A stretch of DNA of 32,012 nt, taken from NCBI GenBank assembly GCA_045592485.1, contig JAZNUS010000048.1, positions 1 to 32,012 on the forward strand, in the 5' to 3' direction. The first letter of the stretch is position 1. Every line of letters begins with the position of its first letter. The DNA comes from RGIG1828 sp045592485. GTDB lineage: Bacteria; Bacillota; Clostridia; UMGS1810. Both the position numbers and the translations under genes were made by a program. Shown here piece by piece: positions 9,191 to 17,273 of the stretch. The notes beneath the pieces were generated by a model. The model had not been told where the DNA came from and did no database searches. It was given only the letters and a program-made list of their open reading frames with translations.

Positions 9191-12100
9191 ATGAAAAAAG
9201 TTTTAAGCCTTGTGCTTACACTTGCAATGCTTGTATCGGTTCTTGCCGGTCTTTCAATTGTAAATGTATCAGCACATCAGAATCAATCCTCAAGCATTGA
9301 TTTTGAAAACATCAACATCTACGACACAACATTAAAGAAATGGGTAGCTCTCGAAGATGTTCAGACAATTCCCACCAAGGAAGAGTCAATTTCAGACGGA
9401 GCTGTTGTATATCAGTCAAGAAGATACAACGGCGGCGGTTTCGACTTTGACGGAACAAGGGCTTCAGCCTTTGCAGGTGCAAACTATGAAGATGCTCCGG
9501 CAAATGTTGAAAAGTACGGCAAGGTTCTCAGATACTACTGCATGAAGGACTGGACCTATGACGGCGTGGACTATGCTCCCACAAGCGGCTATTTCCAGTA
9601 TTCCATCAGCCCCGGCAAAACCTTCACAGGCTCTGTATCTATCAAGGCATCCTTCTACAACAACACCCTTCACTACAGAACTCTCCGTGTTCACGGTGCA
9701 GGCTCAAGTTCAAACCAGACAATCCGTTTCAACGAATCCGGTAGCAGTATCGCAGTGTTTGGCGGCTTTGCATCAATCAACAAAAAATGGTCTGCCAACA
9801 AGTGGTATGATGTTGAACTCAAATTCAACATTGACTCCAAATACTATGAATTTGTGGTATATGAAGACGGCGAGCTCTTTGGTGAGCTCAGCGGTGTGTA
9901 CACAGGTTCAACCTATCAGAACATAAACAAATTTGATTTGTTCTACAACAACACCATGAATCAGATTGCCAACAGCCGTGACCAGATAACATGGATTGAC
10001 AATCTCTCAATTTCATCAATCAACAACCTTGAACCCCCTTCAAGCGATGAAAGAATCATCTATGATTTTGAAGACTTCGAAGGTCAGAGCTCAACCTCAT
10101 CTCAGTCGGCAGGTATGCCCACATCTTCTCAGGGTTCATGGGCTGCAGGTTATTCCGGTTACACCGGTCTCATCAACGCTAAAGCTGTTCAGGACGAAAA
10201 CAGTGACCAGTGCGAAGTTGACATCGATCAGGGCACAAGCGTTCAGCTCTATTCCCCTGCATACGATGCATCAACCGGCATTCATCAGTATGCATATCAG
10301 TACGCTCAGCTAAAATATACACTGAGTTCAAAAAATGTTCCCGACAGATATCGCATAACATGGGATGTTAAGATGACAAATGGTAACTCACAGCAGCTTA
10401 ACCTTTTCAGCTCCAATCTGGTTATGGTGAACTTCAGTCATTCATCAATTTCGTGTGCCGGCAAGACTGTTGACTTCACACCCAACAATTATGACTGGTT
10501 CAACATGGATTTAATTGTTGATGCTGAAACCGGCTGGTATCAGTTCACAGTTAAAAACCTTACATCACCCTCACAGGCACCCGTAACCGTTACCGGTTAC
10601 TATCCCAATATGATTTCTGTTTGGGACAGCTTTGCATCAGCATCAGGAAACCCCACATCTTATTTCCAGATGAACACAACTGCAAATAAGACCAGTGACA
10701 ATTATATTCTCTTTGATAATGTTTATATCGGTGAATACTTTGAAAACGAAATTCCTGCATCAGTAGCGCACGATTTCAACGGAACCACAGCTAACCCCGA
10801 ATGGTATCAGACTGCCTATGAAGGCGATGTAACAGTTGATGATGTGACAGTTTCTGCAGATTCAACAGCAGCTGCAAAATACACAATCACACCTCCTCAC
10901 CCTGATGCTTCCTACACCTTTGTTGCAACAGTAAGCGTTCCCGACTTCAACTCCTTCAAGCAGATTGACATCGACGGAATGAGAAGCTTCGAAATTTTTG
11001 GTGACGACAATGCATCAGCCCGTAAGTACCGTGTTATGACAGCTGTAAGAAGTGCACTTGAAGCTAACACCGATTATGTTCTCAAAATCGATGTTCCAAA
11101 CGACAAGCTCAATGTTAAGTCAACTGCAACACTTTACTATGCAGACGGAACAACAAAAGTTGCAAACGGATACACAGGACAGTTTAAAAACAACTCAGGC
11201 ATTGTGATAACGGTTTCAAAATCAACAGTTGAAGGTGCGGCTTCAACCCTCAAGCTTTCCAACATGAAATTCACAAATGTTAAAATCAATGCAGGCTCAT
11301 CCAACACAGCTTCCACAGGTAAATTTGCTGTTAACTCAACTGCAACCTCAGCTGCAGTTCAGACAATGGCACTGCCCTTCTCTTATACAAACCAGGGCTT
11401 CGAATATGGTGTTGACCTTGCGTTTGAAGATTTCAACTCTGCAAAAACCCTCAGCTTCGACGACACTGCCTTTGCAACTGTAGATAAAACAGGTCTTCTC
11501 ACTCTTGGAGGAGCAACTGCACAGCTTGCAGCCGGCGAAACCTACAGACTGTTTGTTGATGCCGATAACGGTGATGCTCCCACAGCAAAGGTAACTCTTG
11601 CAGGTCTTGAGACCACCGTTGCACCCACATCACGCATCAAAATCAAATCCGATGCAGGTGTAAGTACCTTTACCGTTGACAATGCACAGCTCGACATTAT
11701 CTACAACTTTGAAATGAGAAGTGCCGATGAATACTTTGACTTCAATGTTGCAGACGATGTTGAAATCACTTTCGCAAATCCTCTTTCAAAAACTGTGACT
11801 GCCGATGCCTTCAAGGTGTATGCACCCATGGGAGTTATTGATGATTCTGCACTGGTTGCAGATGTTGCAGTTGCATTTTCCGAAGACAGAAAGACAGTAG
11901 CACTTTCTTTTGACAAATTAAAATCAACTCACTATCACATTGCCTTTGAAGTTTCAGACATCTACGGTGCAACCCTCAATGACATTGTTGAAGTGGACAC
12001 AGAACCTGATATCTATCGTGCAGACGACATAAAATTCTTCGATGCCGACGGTGCAGAAGCAGTAACCCTTCCCTCAGGAACAGTTACCGCTAAAACAACA

Positions 12101-13015
12101 ATTGTCTCCGGTGACGGCAACACATATGATGCAAATATGTGGATTGCTCTCTACAATGAAGCAGGTGCACTCAAATCTGTTAAACTCACTCCCGTTGAAT
12201 TTAATGCAACGGAACAGGTGGTTTCAACAGAAGTGAGTGTCCCCGGCGACGGCAAAGCATACTTTGTAAAAGCCGGTATTGTGCTTCCCAATCTCAAGCC
12301 TGTAGCCTTTGGCAAAATTCACACTCAGGCAATTATCCTCAGACTTGACGACCTTAAGGTTGACACAATGGAAGAATATGTTGCACTTACTCAGTGGGCG
12401 GCAGAAAATGAGGTTGCTCTTTCAATCGGTATGGTTTGTAACTCAATCGACGAAGACAACGAACCCTACATTGAGGCAGTTAAAGACATGGTAAAAACAG
12501 GCTTCGTTGAAATCTGGTGCCATGGCTATGACCATAAATATCACGAAGGAACCGGTGTTACATCTGAATTTTATCAGCAGACACCTGAATATCAGGCGGC
12601 AGTTCTCGAAAAATGCTACGACTGCGTTTATGAGAAAACCGATGGAGTTGTAAAACTCAGCTGTCTGGGAACACCTTCCGGTGCAATGGACGAAGACACC
12701 TTCAAGGCTCTCGAAATGGTTCCCGAATACAGGGTTAATTTCGGAAATGTTTCTGTGCCCTATAGCGGCAACGGATTTGTGAATCTCACAAATTCTCTCT
12801 GGATGGAACCCTCCACAGGTAAGCTCAATCCCCTTGACACTCTCAAAGGCTTCTATGACAACCGTACGGTTGGCAAAGAATATATGATTTATGGCTGTCA
12901 CGCAGGCTACTTTGATGCAGATAATGTAGCAATATTCAAGGATTTTGTTGAATATCTCAAAACCAAGGATATTGCATTTATGACACCCACACAGTATGCT
13001 GACTTTATATCTTGA
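9191..13015 (+). CDS. Secreted LamG-array protein with C-terminal polysaccharide-deacetylase domain
   Basis: This 1274-residue exported protein has a signal peptide ending at VSA/HQN (residue about 29). Two LamG-like jelly-roll domains follow (about 30-280 and 289-517), each with the WYD/WFN...YY signature. Two further beta-rich domains (about 525-836), a Big_5-like domain (about 837-938) and the 100-residue KAG/KAF module (about 940-1037) come next. The C-terminal domain (1040-1274) has NodB/CE4-type deacetylase hallmarks: RLDD with Asp1053 and Asp1054, WCHGYDH with His1111 and His1115, and a late GCHAG with His1237. It probably removes acetyl groups from N- or O-acetylated glycan outside the cell. 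GGAGG at 9177-9181 precedes the ATG by 9 nt. A xylan or chitin substrate is also possible. Confidence 0.78.
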   Translation: MKKVLSLVLTLAMLVSVLAGLSIVNVSAHQNQSSSIDFENINIYDTTLKKWVALEDVQTIPTKEESISDGAVVYQSRRYNGGGFDFDGTRASAFAGANYEDAPANVEKYGKVLRYYCMKDWTYDGVDYAPTSGYFQYSISPGKTFTGSVSIKASFYNNTLHYRTLRVHGAGSSSNQTIRFNESGSSIAVFGGFASINKKWSANKWYDVELKFNIDSKYYEFVVYEDGELFGELSGVYTGSTYQNINKFDLFYNNTMNQIANSRDQITWIDNLSISSINNLEPPSSDERIIYDFEDFEGQSSTSSQSAGMPTSSQGSWAAGYSGYTGLINAKAVQDENSDQCEVDIDQGTSVQLYSPAYDASTGIHQYAYQYAQLKYTLSSKNVPDRYRITWDVKMTNGNSQQLNLFSSNLVMVNFSHSSISCAGKTVDFTPNNYDWFNMDLIVDAETGWYQFTVKNLTSPSQAPVTVTGYYPNMISVWDSFASASGNPTSYFQMNTTANKTSDNYILFDNVYIGEYFENEIPASVAHDFNGTTANPEWYQTAYEGDVTVDDVTVSADSTAAAKYTITPPHPDASYTFVATVSVPDFNSFKQIDIDGMRSFEIFGDDNASARKYRVMTAVRSALEANTDYVLKIDVPNDKLNVKSTATLYYADGTTKVANGYTGQFKNNSGIVITVSKSTVEGAASTLKLSNMKFTNVKINAGSSNTASTGKFAVNSTATSAAVQTMALPFSYTNQGFEYGVDLAFEDFNSAKTLSFDDTAFATVDKTGLLTLGGATAQLAAGETYRLFVDADNGDAPTAKVTLAGLETTVAPTSRIKIKSDAGVSTFTVDNAQLDIIYNFEMRSADEYFDFNVADDVEITFANPLSKTVTADAFKVYAPMGVIDDSALVADVAVAFSEDRKTVALSFDKLKSTHYHIAFEVSDIYGATLNDIVEVDTEPDIYRADDIKFFDADGAEAVTLPSGTVTAKTTIVSGDGNTYDANMWIALYNEAGALKSVKLTPVEFNATEQVVSTEVSVPGDGKAYFVKAGIVLPNLKPVAFGKIHTQAIILRLDDLKVDTMEEYVALTQWAAENEVALSIGMVCNSIDEDNEPYIEAVKDMVKTGFVEIWCHGYDHKYHEGTGVTSEFYQQTPEYQAAVLEKCYDCVYEKTDGVVKLSCLGTPSGAMDEDTFKALEMVPEYRVNFGNVSVPYSGNGFVNLTNSLWMEPSTGKLNPLDTLKGFYDNRTVGKEYMIYGCHAGYFDADNVAIFKDFVEYLKTKDIAFMTPTQYADFIS

Positions 13016-13077
13016 TATAGTCACAAATTGAAATTTAAAAGCTAATAAAAATTTCTTCATTTAAATTCCTTCTTTGC

Positions 13078-13100
13078 CGGGCAGGCTTAGTGCCTGCCCG
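13078..13100 (+). terminator. Hairpin after the first LamG/deacetylase gene
   Basis: CGGGCAGGC at 13078-13086 pairs perfectly with GCCTGCCCG at 13092-13100 around a 5-nt loop. It lies 63 nt after the stop. No U-run follows, so it may be an RNA-stabilising or Rho-independent-like end of lower strength. Confidence 0.5.
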
Positions 13101-13133
13101 AAGGCAAGGGAGACAGTGGTCAGTCGGGAGATT

Positions 13134-13295
13134 AAAACCCCTCAGGCAGTTTCGCCACGCTCACTGCCAGCTCCTCTTAGGCAGGGGCGCCTGTGTTGCA
13201 CTAGCCAAGATTTCTTATAGATAAAAAACTGATTTGGCAAAAGTTTTAATGTGGGGGATACTGATTGAAGAACAAATAAGGCTAAAGCCAAAGCC
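13134..13295. repeat. 162-bp direct repeat, upstream copy
   Basis: This matches 13716-13877 with about 4 mismatches in 162 and no indels, at a constant offset of 582 bp. It starts with a right-type arm (13138-13191), continues through an AT-rich spacer, and ends in the leader AAGAACAAATAAGGCTAAAG. Together the two copies frame the intact DUF559 gene. Confidence 0.9.
13234..13262 (+). promoter_or_regulatory. Weak candidate promoter for the DUF559 gene
   Basis: TTGGCA at 13234-13239 and GATACT at 13257-13262 are 17 nt apart, in sigma-A geometry but with an imperfect -10. In the downstream direct-repeat copy the same hexamer reads GATGCT, so one of the few differences falls in this box. Confidence 0.3.
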
Positions 13296-13343
13296 TCCCA
13301 TGCCTAAGGGGAGGTGGATTTGCCGAAGGCAAAGACGGAGGGG
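13294..13343 (+). repeat. Left inverted arm, copy 2
   Basis: Two stem-loops occupy the same places as in copy 1: CCTCCC pairs with GGGAGG, and TTTGCC pairs with GGCAAA around GAA. The primary sequence of the second stem differs completely from copy 1 while pairing is kept. The terminal GGAGGGG (13337-13343) is the ribosome site of the gene. Confidence 0.75.
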
Positions 13344-13349
13344 TATAGA

Positions 13350-13712
13350 ATGGAACGAAAACATAATAAAAACCTCACCTCATTTGCAAGACAGTTAAGA
13401 AAAAATATGACCAAGGAAGAGAGACATCTTTGGTTTGATTATTTAAAAGATTATCCAATAAAATTCTATCGACAGAAGGTTGTTGACAATTATATTGCTG
13501 ATTTTTATTGCAATAAGGCAAGATTGATTATAGAGCTTGACGGTTCGCAACATTATGATTCAAAAATAATGCTTAAAGATAAAATACGAACTGAAAATAT
13601 TGGTGAAAGAAATATAATAGTTTTAAGAATTCCAAATAACGAAATAAATGAAAATTTTGTTAATGTATGTGAATACATAGATTATTTTGTAAAAAGTCAG
13701 TTAACCAAATGA
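13350..13712 (+). CDS. DUF559 family endonuclease-like protein
   Basis: This is a small cytoplasmic protein of 120 residues from ATG 13350. I chose that start because GGAGGGG ends 6 nt upstream and the protein then begins MERKHNKNLTSFARQLRK, the usual DUF559 N-terminus; an upstream ATG at 13314 lies inside the left arm. MTKEERHLWFDYL, YRQKVVDNYIADFY and the signature IIELDGSQHY are the family's conserved blocks, and the E-x-D-G core resembles the active site of the Vsr/PD-(D/E)XK nuclease fold. Biochemical function of the family is not established. It is AT-rich and lacks a signal peptide, unlike all its neighbours, and is enclosed by inverted arms, so it looks like a guest gene. It may act on the arms, but that is inference. 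Confidence 0.85.
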   Translation: MERKHNKNLTSFARQLRKNMTKEERHLWFDYLKDYPIKFYRQKVVDNYIADFYCNKARLIIELDGSQHYDSKIMLKDKIRTENIGERNIIVLRIPNNEINENFVNVCEYIDYFVKSQLTK

Positions 13713-13715
13713 CCA

Positions 13716-13877
13716 AAAACCCCTCAGTCAGTTTCGCTACGCTCACTGCCAGCTCCCCTTAGGCAGGGGCGCCTGTGTTGCACTAGCCAAGATTTCTTAT
13801 AGATAAAAAACTGATTTGGCAAAAGTTTTAATGTGGGGGATGCTGATTGAAGAACAAATAAGGCTAAAGCCAAAGCC
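13716..13877. repeat. 162-bp direct repeat, downstream copy
   Basis: This is the partner of 13134-13295. After the leader it skips about 41 bp of left arm present in the first copy and rejoins at GGAGGGGTA (13878-13886), with AAAGCC/AAAGAC at the junction. That looks like a deletion between short AAAG homologies. No DUF559 gene follows. Confidence 0.9.
13720..13773 (-). repeat. Right inverted arm, copy 2
   Basis: It begins CCCCTCAGTCAG and ends CAGGGGCGCC. Its reverse complement aligns with the left arm at GCCTAAGGGGAG and at the GAGGGG end. The same arm occurs at 13138-13191 as part of the direct repeat. Confidence 0.75.
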
Positions 13878-13886
13878 GGAGGGGTA

Positions 13887-13982
13887 CGAAATTTAGAAGT
13901 ATCTATGCTTTCAGTAATACCTCTCAGTCAATAAAATGGTTATAATACCCCTCAGGCATCAATTTTATCTGACAGTTATTCA
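13887..13982. other. Intergenic stretch between repeat and the second deacetylase gene
   Basis: I see no gene. Short fragments such as AATACCTCTCAG and AATACCCCTCAGGCA echo the CCCCTCAG arm ends, which suggests eroded repeat remnants. Confidence 0.4.
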
Positions 13983-14044
13983 GTTAACGCATAATGAATG
14001 TTAAATAAATTTTTATTTGCCATTCATTATCCGTTAACGGATAA
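13983..14044. repeat. Long inverted repeat and 18-bp palindrome before the second deacetylase gene
   Basis: GTTAACGCATAATGAATG (13983-14000) pairs with CATTCATTATCCGTTAAC (14021-14038) at 17 of 18 positions. The right part also forms a perfect 18-bp palindrome, TTATCCGTTAACGGATAA (14027-14044). It ends 28 nt before the ATG at 14073. It could be a dispersed repeat, an operator or a stem that shapes the leader. Confidence 0.7.
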
Positions 14045-14072
14045 AAAATATATTAAAGAAAGGAAAAGTGTT

Positions 14073-17000
14073 ATGAAAAAGGTTTTAAGCTTTGTGCTTA
14101 CACTTGCAATGCTTGTATCGGTTCTTGCCGGTCTTTCAATTGTAAATGTATCAGCACATCAGAACTACAAAATGGAACCCATCACCTTTGATGAAGCTGC
14201 AGCTGTGACCGATTCCAACCCCACCGGCTATAAGTACGGCACGGGAAACATCGACAGAACCGAAGGCTTTAAAAACATCGAACAGTATTTCACCGGCGGA
14301 AAATTTACCGCCTTCCACAACAACAAATACTACTTCAACGATGTTGCCGAGGCTCCCGACAAACGCTACGGCAAGAGCCTTTTAATCCGTGAGTACTATG
14401 AAGAAGGTGCTGCAACGCAGTATGTTCAGACAGTTGTAGACCCCACACCTCTTCTTTGCGGAACTGTTAATGCAAAAGCATCACTCTACACCAAAGGCAA
14501 TGAAAACGACAGCTACATTCAAAGAGCTGTGCAACTGAGATCTCAAAACGATGGTGGCGGCTACACCAACAAGGTAGCAGTTCTGTTTGCTCACAACAAG
14601 AACAGAGCAATCAGTGCATTTGGCAAAGACACCGGCAAGACCTACAAAACCGATGTGTGGTATGACATTGACCTCACCTATAACCTGGACAACGGACAGT
14701 TTCATCTTGTGATTTTTGAAGACGGTGTTGAATATATCAACTTTACAGGCACAGACACAGATGCCAAAATTCCCAATGTCAACACTATGATTCTCTACCA
14801 TTCACAGGCTGACGCAAACAGCAACGACATGTGGATATACTGGGATAATGTATCAATAAAATCTGTCAATAAATTTGAAATAGCCGAGGACAATTCCTCA
14901 AAGGAAATTTTTGACTACACAGCATTCCCCGGCGGCAATCCCAAAAATCAGCCTGCAAGCACAAGAGGCTCATGGGCATATGGCTACAACAATGCCTCCA
15001 AAAAATCAGTTGCCGATTCCTTCAACGACCCCGAGCAGGGCGAGGTTCTCAAATGGTTCGGTCCTGTATGGGACGAAGAAACAGCCTTTGAATCTGCAGA
15101 CAAAACCCTCAAAGATTACTATAATTATCCCCGAATGACCTACACCATTGCAGACTCTCATTTCACCAACGACCTTGTTCAGATAAGCATGAAGCTCAAA
15201 ACCAATCAGGCAGGAGAGCTTGCAGCCCTCTATCTGAACAGTCAGGGCTCAGTTGGCTATTCGCCACTCATGCTCTACGGCAATACCTTCAAAATCTGTA
15301 ACACAGACACAGGCGTGGCATATGAAAGAGGCGTGTGGTATGATGTGAACATCATCATCGACACTGCAACAGGCTACTTCAACGGTTCAGTAATTCACCC
15401 CACAGACAAAGAGAAAAATGCCTGTGCATCAGGCTACAACCCCACAATGAAGCTTGACATCACATCGCTGATGTTCAGAATGGACCGTCTTTCAAAGGCA
15501 GCCACAATGGCAAATGAATGTGCAGTATTCATCGATGACCTCTATTTAGGAGCACCCTTTGACACCGAGCTTTCAAAGGTTGAGCTTGCCAATGTGACAG
15601 CTGCTGCAACTGCAGAAGAAGCTGCAACCCAGACACTTTATTTCCCTTATGCAAAAAGCTATGCAGGTCACGACTTCAAAGCAACCCTCACAATTGAAGG
15701 CGCTGCTCCCACAGTGACCGTTGGCGATGTGGCAATTGATGTATCAGCTCTCGAACCCGGCTCATATCCCTTGAATGTGGTAATGATGACAGGCGATGCT
15801 CCCGAGGTTAAAGTCACCTTAAACGGTGAAGAGGTTGAGGCAGAATTTGCATCAATCCCAACTGCAGTGACACTCACAACACCTGTTGGCGAAGGTAATT
15901 TGGTGTCAGTTTCAGACATTTACTACAGCATAATTTATGATTTTGAAATTACAAATGAAATAAATAAAGATGCTTACAATCCTCTCGATGATGTTGTGAT
16001 TGAATTTTCAAACAAGCTTTCAAATCCGTCGGCAGACAGCTTCAAGGTTTACAAGCCCGAGGGATCAATAGATGAAAAATGTGAAATCACCGAAAAAACA
16101 GTTACCTTTGGCGAGGATGGCCACTCGGCTACAATCTCCTTTGAAAAAGAAGATTTAACTCACTATCACATAGCTCTTGAAGGTCTCACCGATATCTATG
16201 GCAACACTCTCACCGATGCTGTTGAATTTACCACAAAGCTTCCCGACCTTGTAATCACAAGACCAAGCTTCTGGCGTATGAATGACGGCAAAAAAGAAGT
16301 TCTCAGCCTTCTTACTCCAGGTGAGGTTAATGCATCGGTTACAGCAACTGCCTACAACAACACCGATTTTGAAATGCTCTTTGCTATGGCAATGTACAAC
16401 AAGGGCGACCTTGTTAAGGTTGTAATAACAAGCGGTCTTGTAAGTGCAGAAGGAGTAACTCTTGATCGCAGCATCACAGTTCCCGATGACGGCAAGTTCT
16501 ATGAAATCAAAGCCTTTGCACTTCGCAAGGACAACATGAAGCCCCTTGTGAAAACTGAAATTCTGAACTTCACAACAGATCAGCCCATTGCCATCATCAA
16601 GCTCGATGACTACGGTCAGTCAGCTCACCAGGCCTGCTGGGATTCCATCGTGGAATATGCCGAAGCAAACAACTTCAAAATGTGCATCGGTCTCATGGGC
16701 TACACTCTCAACAACAACCCCGATCAGCAGAAAGCTGCTGCCAGAATTGCAAACTCACCCATGATTGAAATGTGGTGCCATGCATATAACTGGCAAAACG
16801 ACAGACTCACCTCCGACGATCCCGAGGTTCAGGCTGTTGAATTTGCAGAAAGCAACCGTGTGGCAAAAGAGGCAGGCTTTGAAATGACTTCCTTCTGTGC
16901 ACCTTCAAACGCATTGAACGAACTCACACTTCAGGTTATGACAGAGCGTTTCCCCAACTATAATCTGATTATGACCAGAGAAAACATCTACAAAGCTTAT

Positions 17001-17273
17001 GCAGAAAAATATCCTCAGTTGTTCTTTATGTGGAGAGGGGTTACAGTTGAAAGCAAAGCCACCGGCACAACCGATGCTGTTGAAGACATTAAGGCAAGAT
17101 GGAACGCTGAAAAAGCAAAGGGCGCACCCTATCTTATGCTTCAGGCTCATCCCTCCGGTTGGGACACAAACACCGATTCCCGTGACAGATTCTATGAGTT
17201 CATCAATTGGCTTAAAGACCAGGGCGTTGTGTTTATGACACCTGCCGAATATCTTGAATATTCAAAAAGCTGA
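14073..17273 (+). CDS. Secreted LamG-array protein with variant polysaccharide-deacetylase domain
   Basis: This is a 1066-residue exported protein. I chose ATG 14073 because AAAGGA at 14059-14064 is well spaced and the signal peptide starts there; a further 25 upstream codons would run through an inverted repeat. It has two LamG-like domains (about 33-269 and 276-494), a beta domain (about 496-620), a Big_5-like domain (about 621-722) and the KAF module (about 725-832). It ends in a NodB-like domain (836-1066) with KLDD (Asp845, Asp846), WCHAYNW (His903) and LQAHPSGW (His1026). Where the paralog at 9191-13015 has the second metal His, this protein has Trp907, so catalysis may be altered or lost. 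The signal-peptide DNA is almost identical to that of the paralog. Confidence 0.76.
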   Translation: MKKVLSFVLTLAMLVSVLAGLSIVNVSAHQNYKMEPITFDEAAAVTDSNPTGYKYGTGNIDRTEGFKNIEQYFTGGKFTAFHNNKYYFNDVAEAPDKRYGKSLLIREYYEEGAATQYVQTVVDPTPLLCGTVNAKASLYTKGNENDSYIQRAVQLRSQNDGGGYTNKVAVLFAHNKNRAISAFGKDTGKTYKTDVWYDIDLTYNLDNGQFHLVIFEDGVEYINFTGTDTDAKIPNVNTMILYHSQADANSNDMWIYWDNVSIKSVNKFEIAEDNSSKEIFDYTAFPGGNPKNQPASTRGSWAYGYNNASKKSVADSFNDPEQGEVLKWFGPVWDEETAFESADKTLKDYYNYPRMTYTIADSHFTNDLVQISMKLKTNQAGELAALYLNSQGSVGYSPLMLYGNTFKICNTDTGVAYERGVWYDVNIIIDTATGYFNGSVIHPTDKEKNACASGYNPTMKLDITSLMFRMDRLSKAATMANECAVFIDDLYLGAPFDTELSKVELANVTAAATAEEAATQTLYFPYAKSYAGHDFKATLTIEGAAPTVTVGDVAIDVSALEPGSYPLNVVMMTGDAPEVKVTLNGEEVEAEFASIPTAVTLTTPVGEGNLVSVSDIYYSIIYDFEITNEINKDAYNPLDDVVIEFSNKLSNPSADSFKVYKPEGSIDEKCEITEKTVTFGEDGHSATISFEKEDLTHYHIALEGLTDIYGNTLTDAVEFTTKLPDLVITRPSFWRMNDGKKEVLSLLTPGEVNASVTATAYNNTDFEMLFAMAMYNKGDLVKVVITSGLVSAEGVTLDRSITVPDDGKFYEIKAFALRKDNMKPLVKTEILNFTTDQPIAIIKLDDYGQSAHQACWDSIVEYAEANNFKMCIGLMGYTLNNNPDQQKAAARIANSPMIEMWCHAYNWQNDRLTSDDPEVQAVEFAESNRVAKEAGFEMTSFCAPSNALNELTLQVMTERFPNYNLIMTRENIYKAYAEKYPQLFFMWRGVTVESKATGTTDAVEDIKARWNAEKAKGAPYLMLQAHPSGWDTNTDSRDRFYEFINWLKDQGVVFMTPAEYLEYSKS

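Larger units (their letters stand above)
13294..13773 (+). mobile_element. Intact DUF559 palindromic element, copy 2
   Basis: The left arm (13294-13343), the DUF559 gene (13350-13712) and the right arm (13720-13773) make a compact 480-bp unit. The gene starts 6 nt after the left arm and stops 7 nt before the right arm. The arms are imperfect reverse complements sharing GCCTAAGGGGAG and the terminal GAGGGG. The unit carries no known transposase. Its size and layout match the decayed copy at 4562-5038. Confidence 0.7.

Noticed and set aside
12443..13060. Long minus-strand open frame opposite the deacetylase domain
   Set aside because: It is a shadow of the well-supported + strand gene, created by codon bias, and has no signal or domain of its own.
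13314..13349. Upstream ATG giving a 12-residue longer DUF559 protein
   Set aside because: Those codons lie in the left arm hairpins, and the ribosome site GGAGGGG serves ATG 13350.
13134..13877. CRISPR array
   Set aside because: There are only two long direct repeats (162 bp) enclosing a gene, with no regular short repeats or spacers and no cas genes.
13998..14072. 25-codon N-terminal extension of the second deacetylase
   Set aside because: It runs through an inverted repeat and would put a long charged stretch before a perfect signal peptide that has its own ribosome site.
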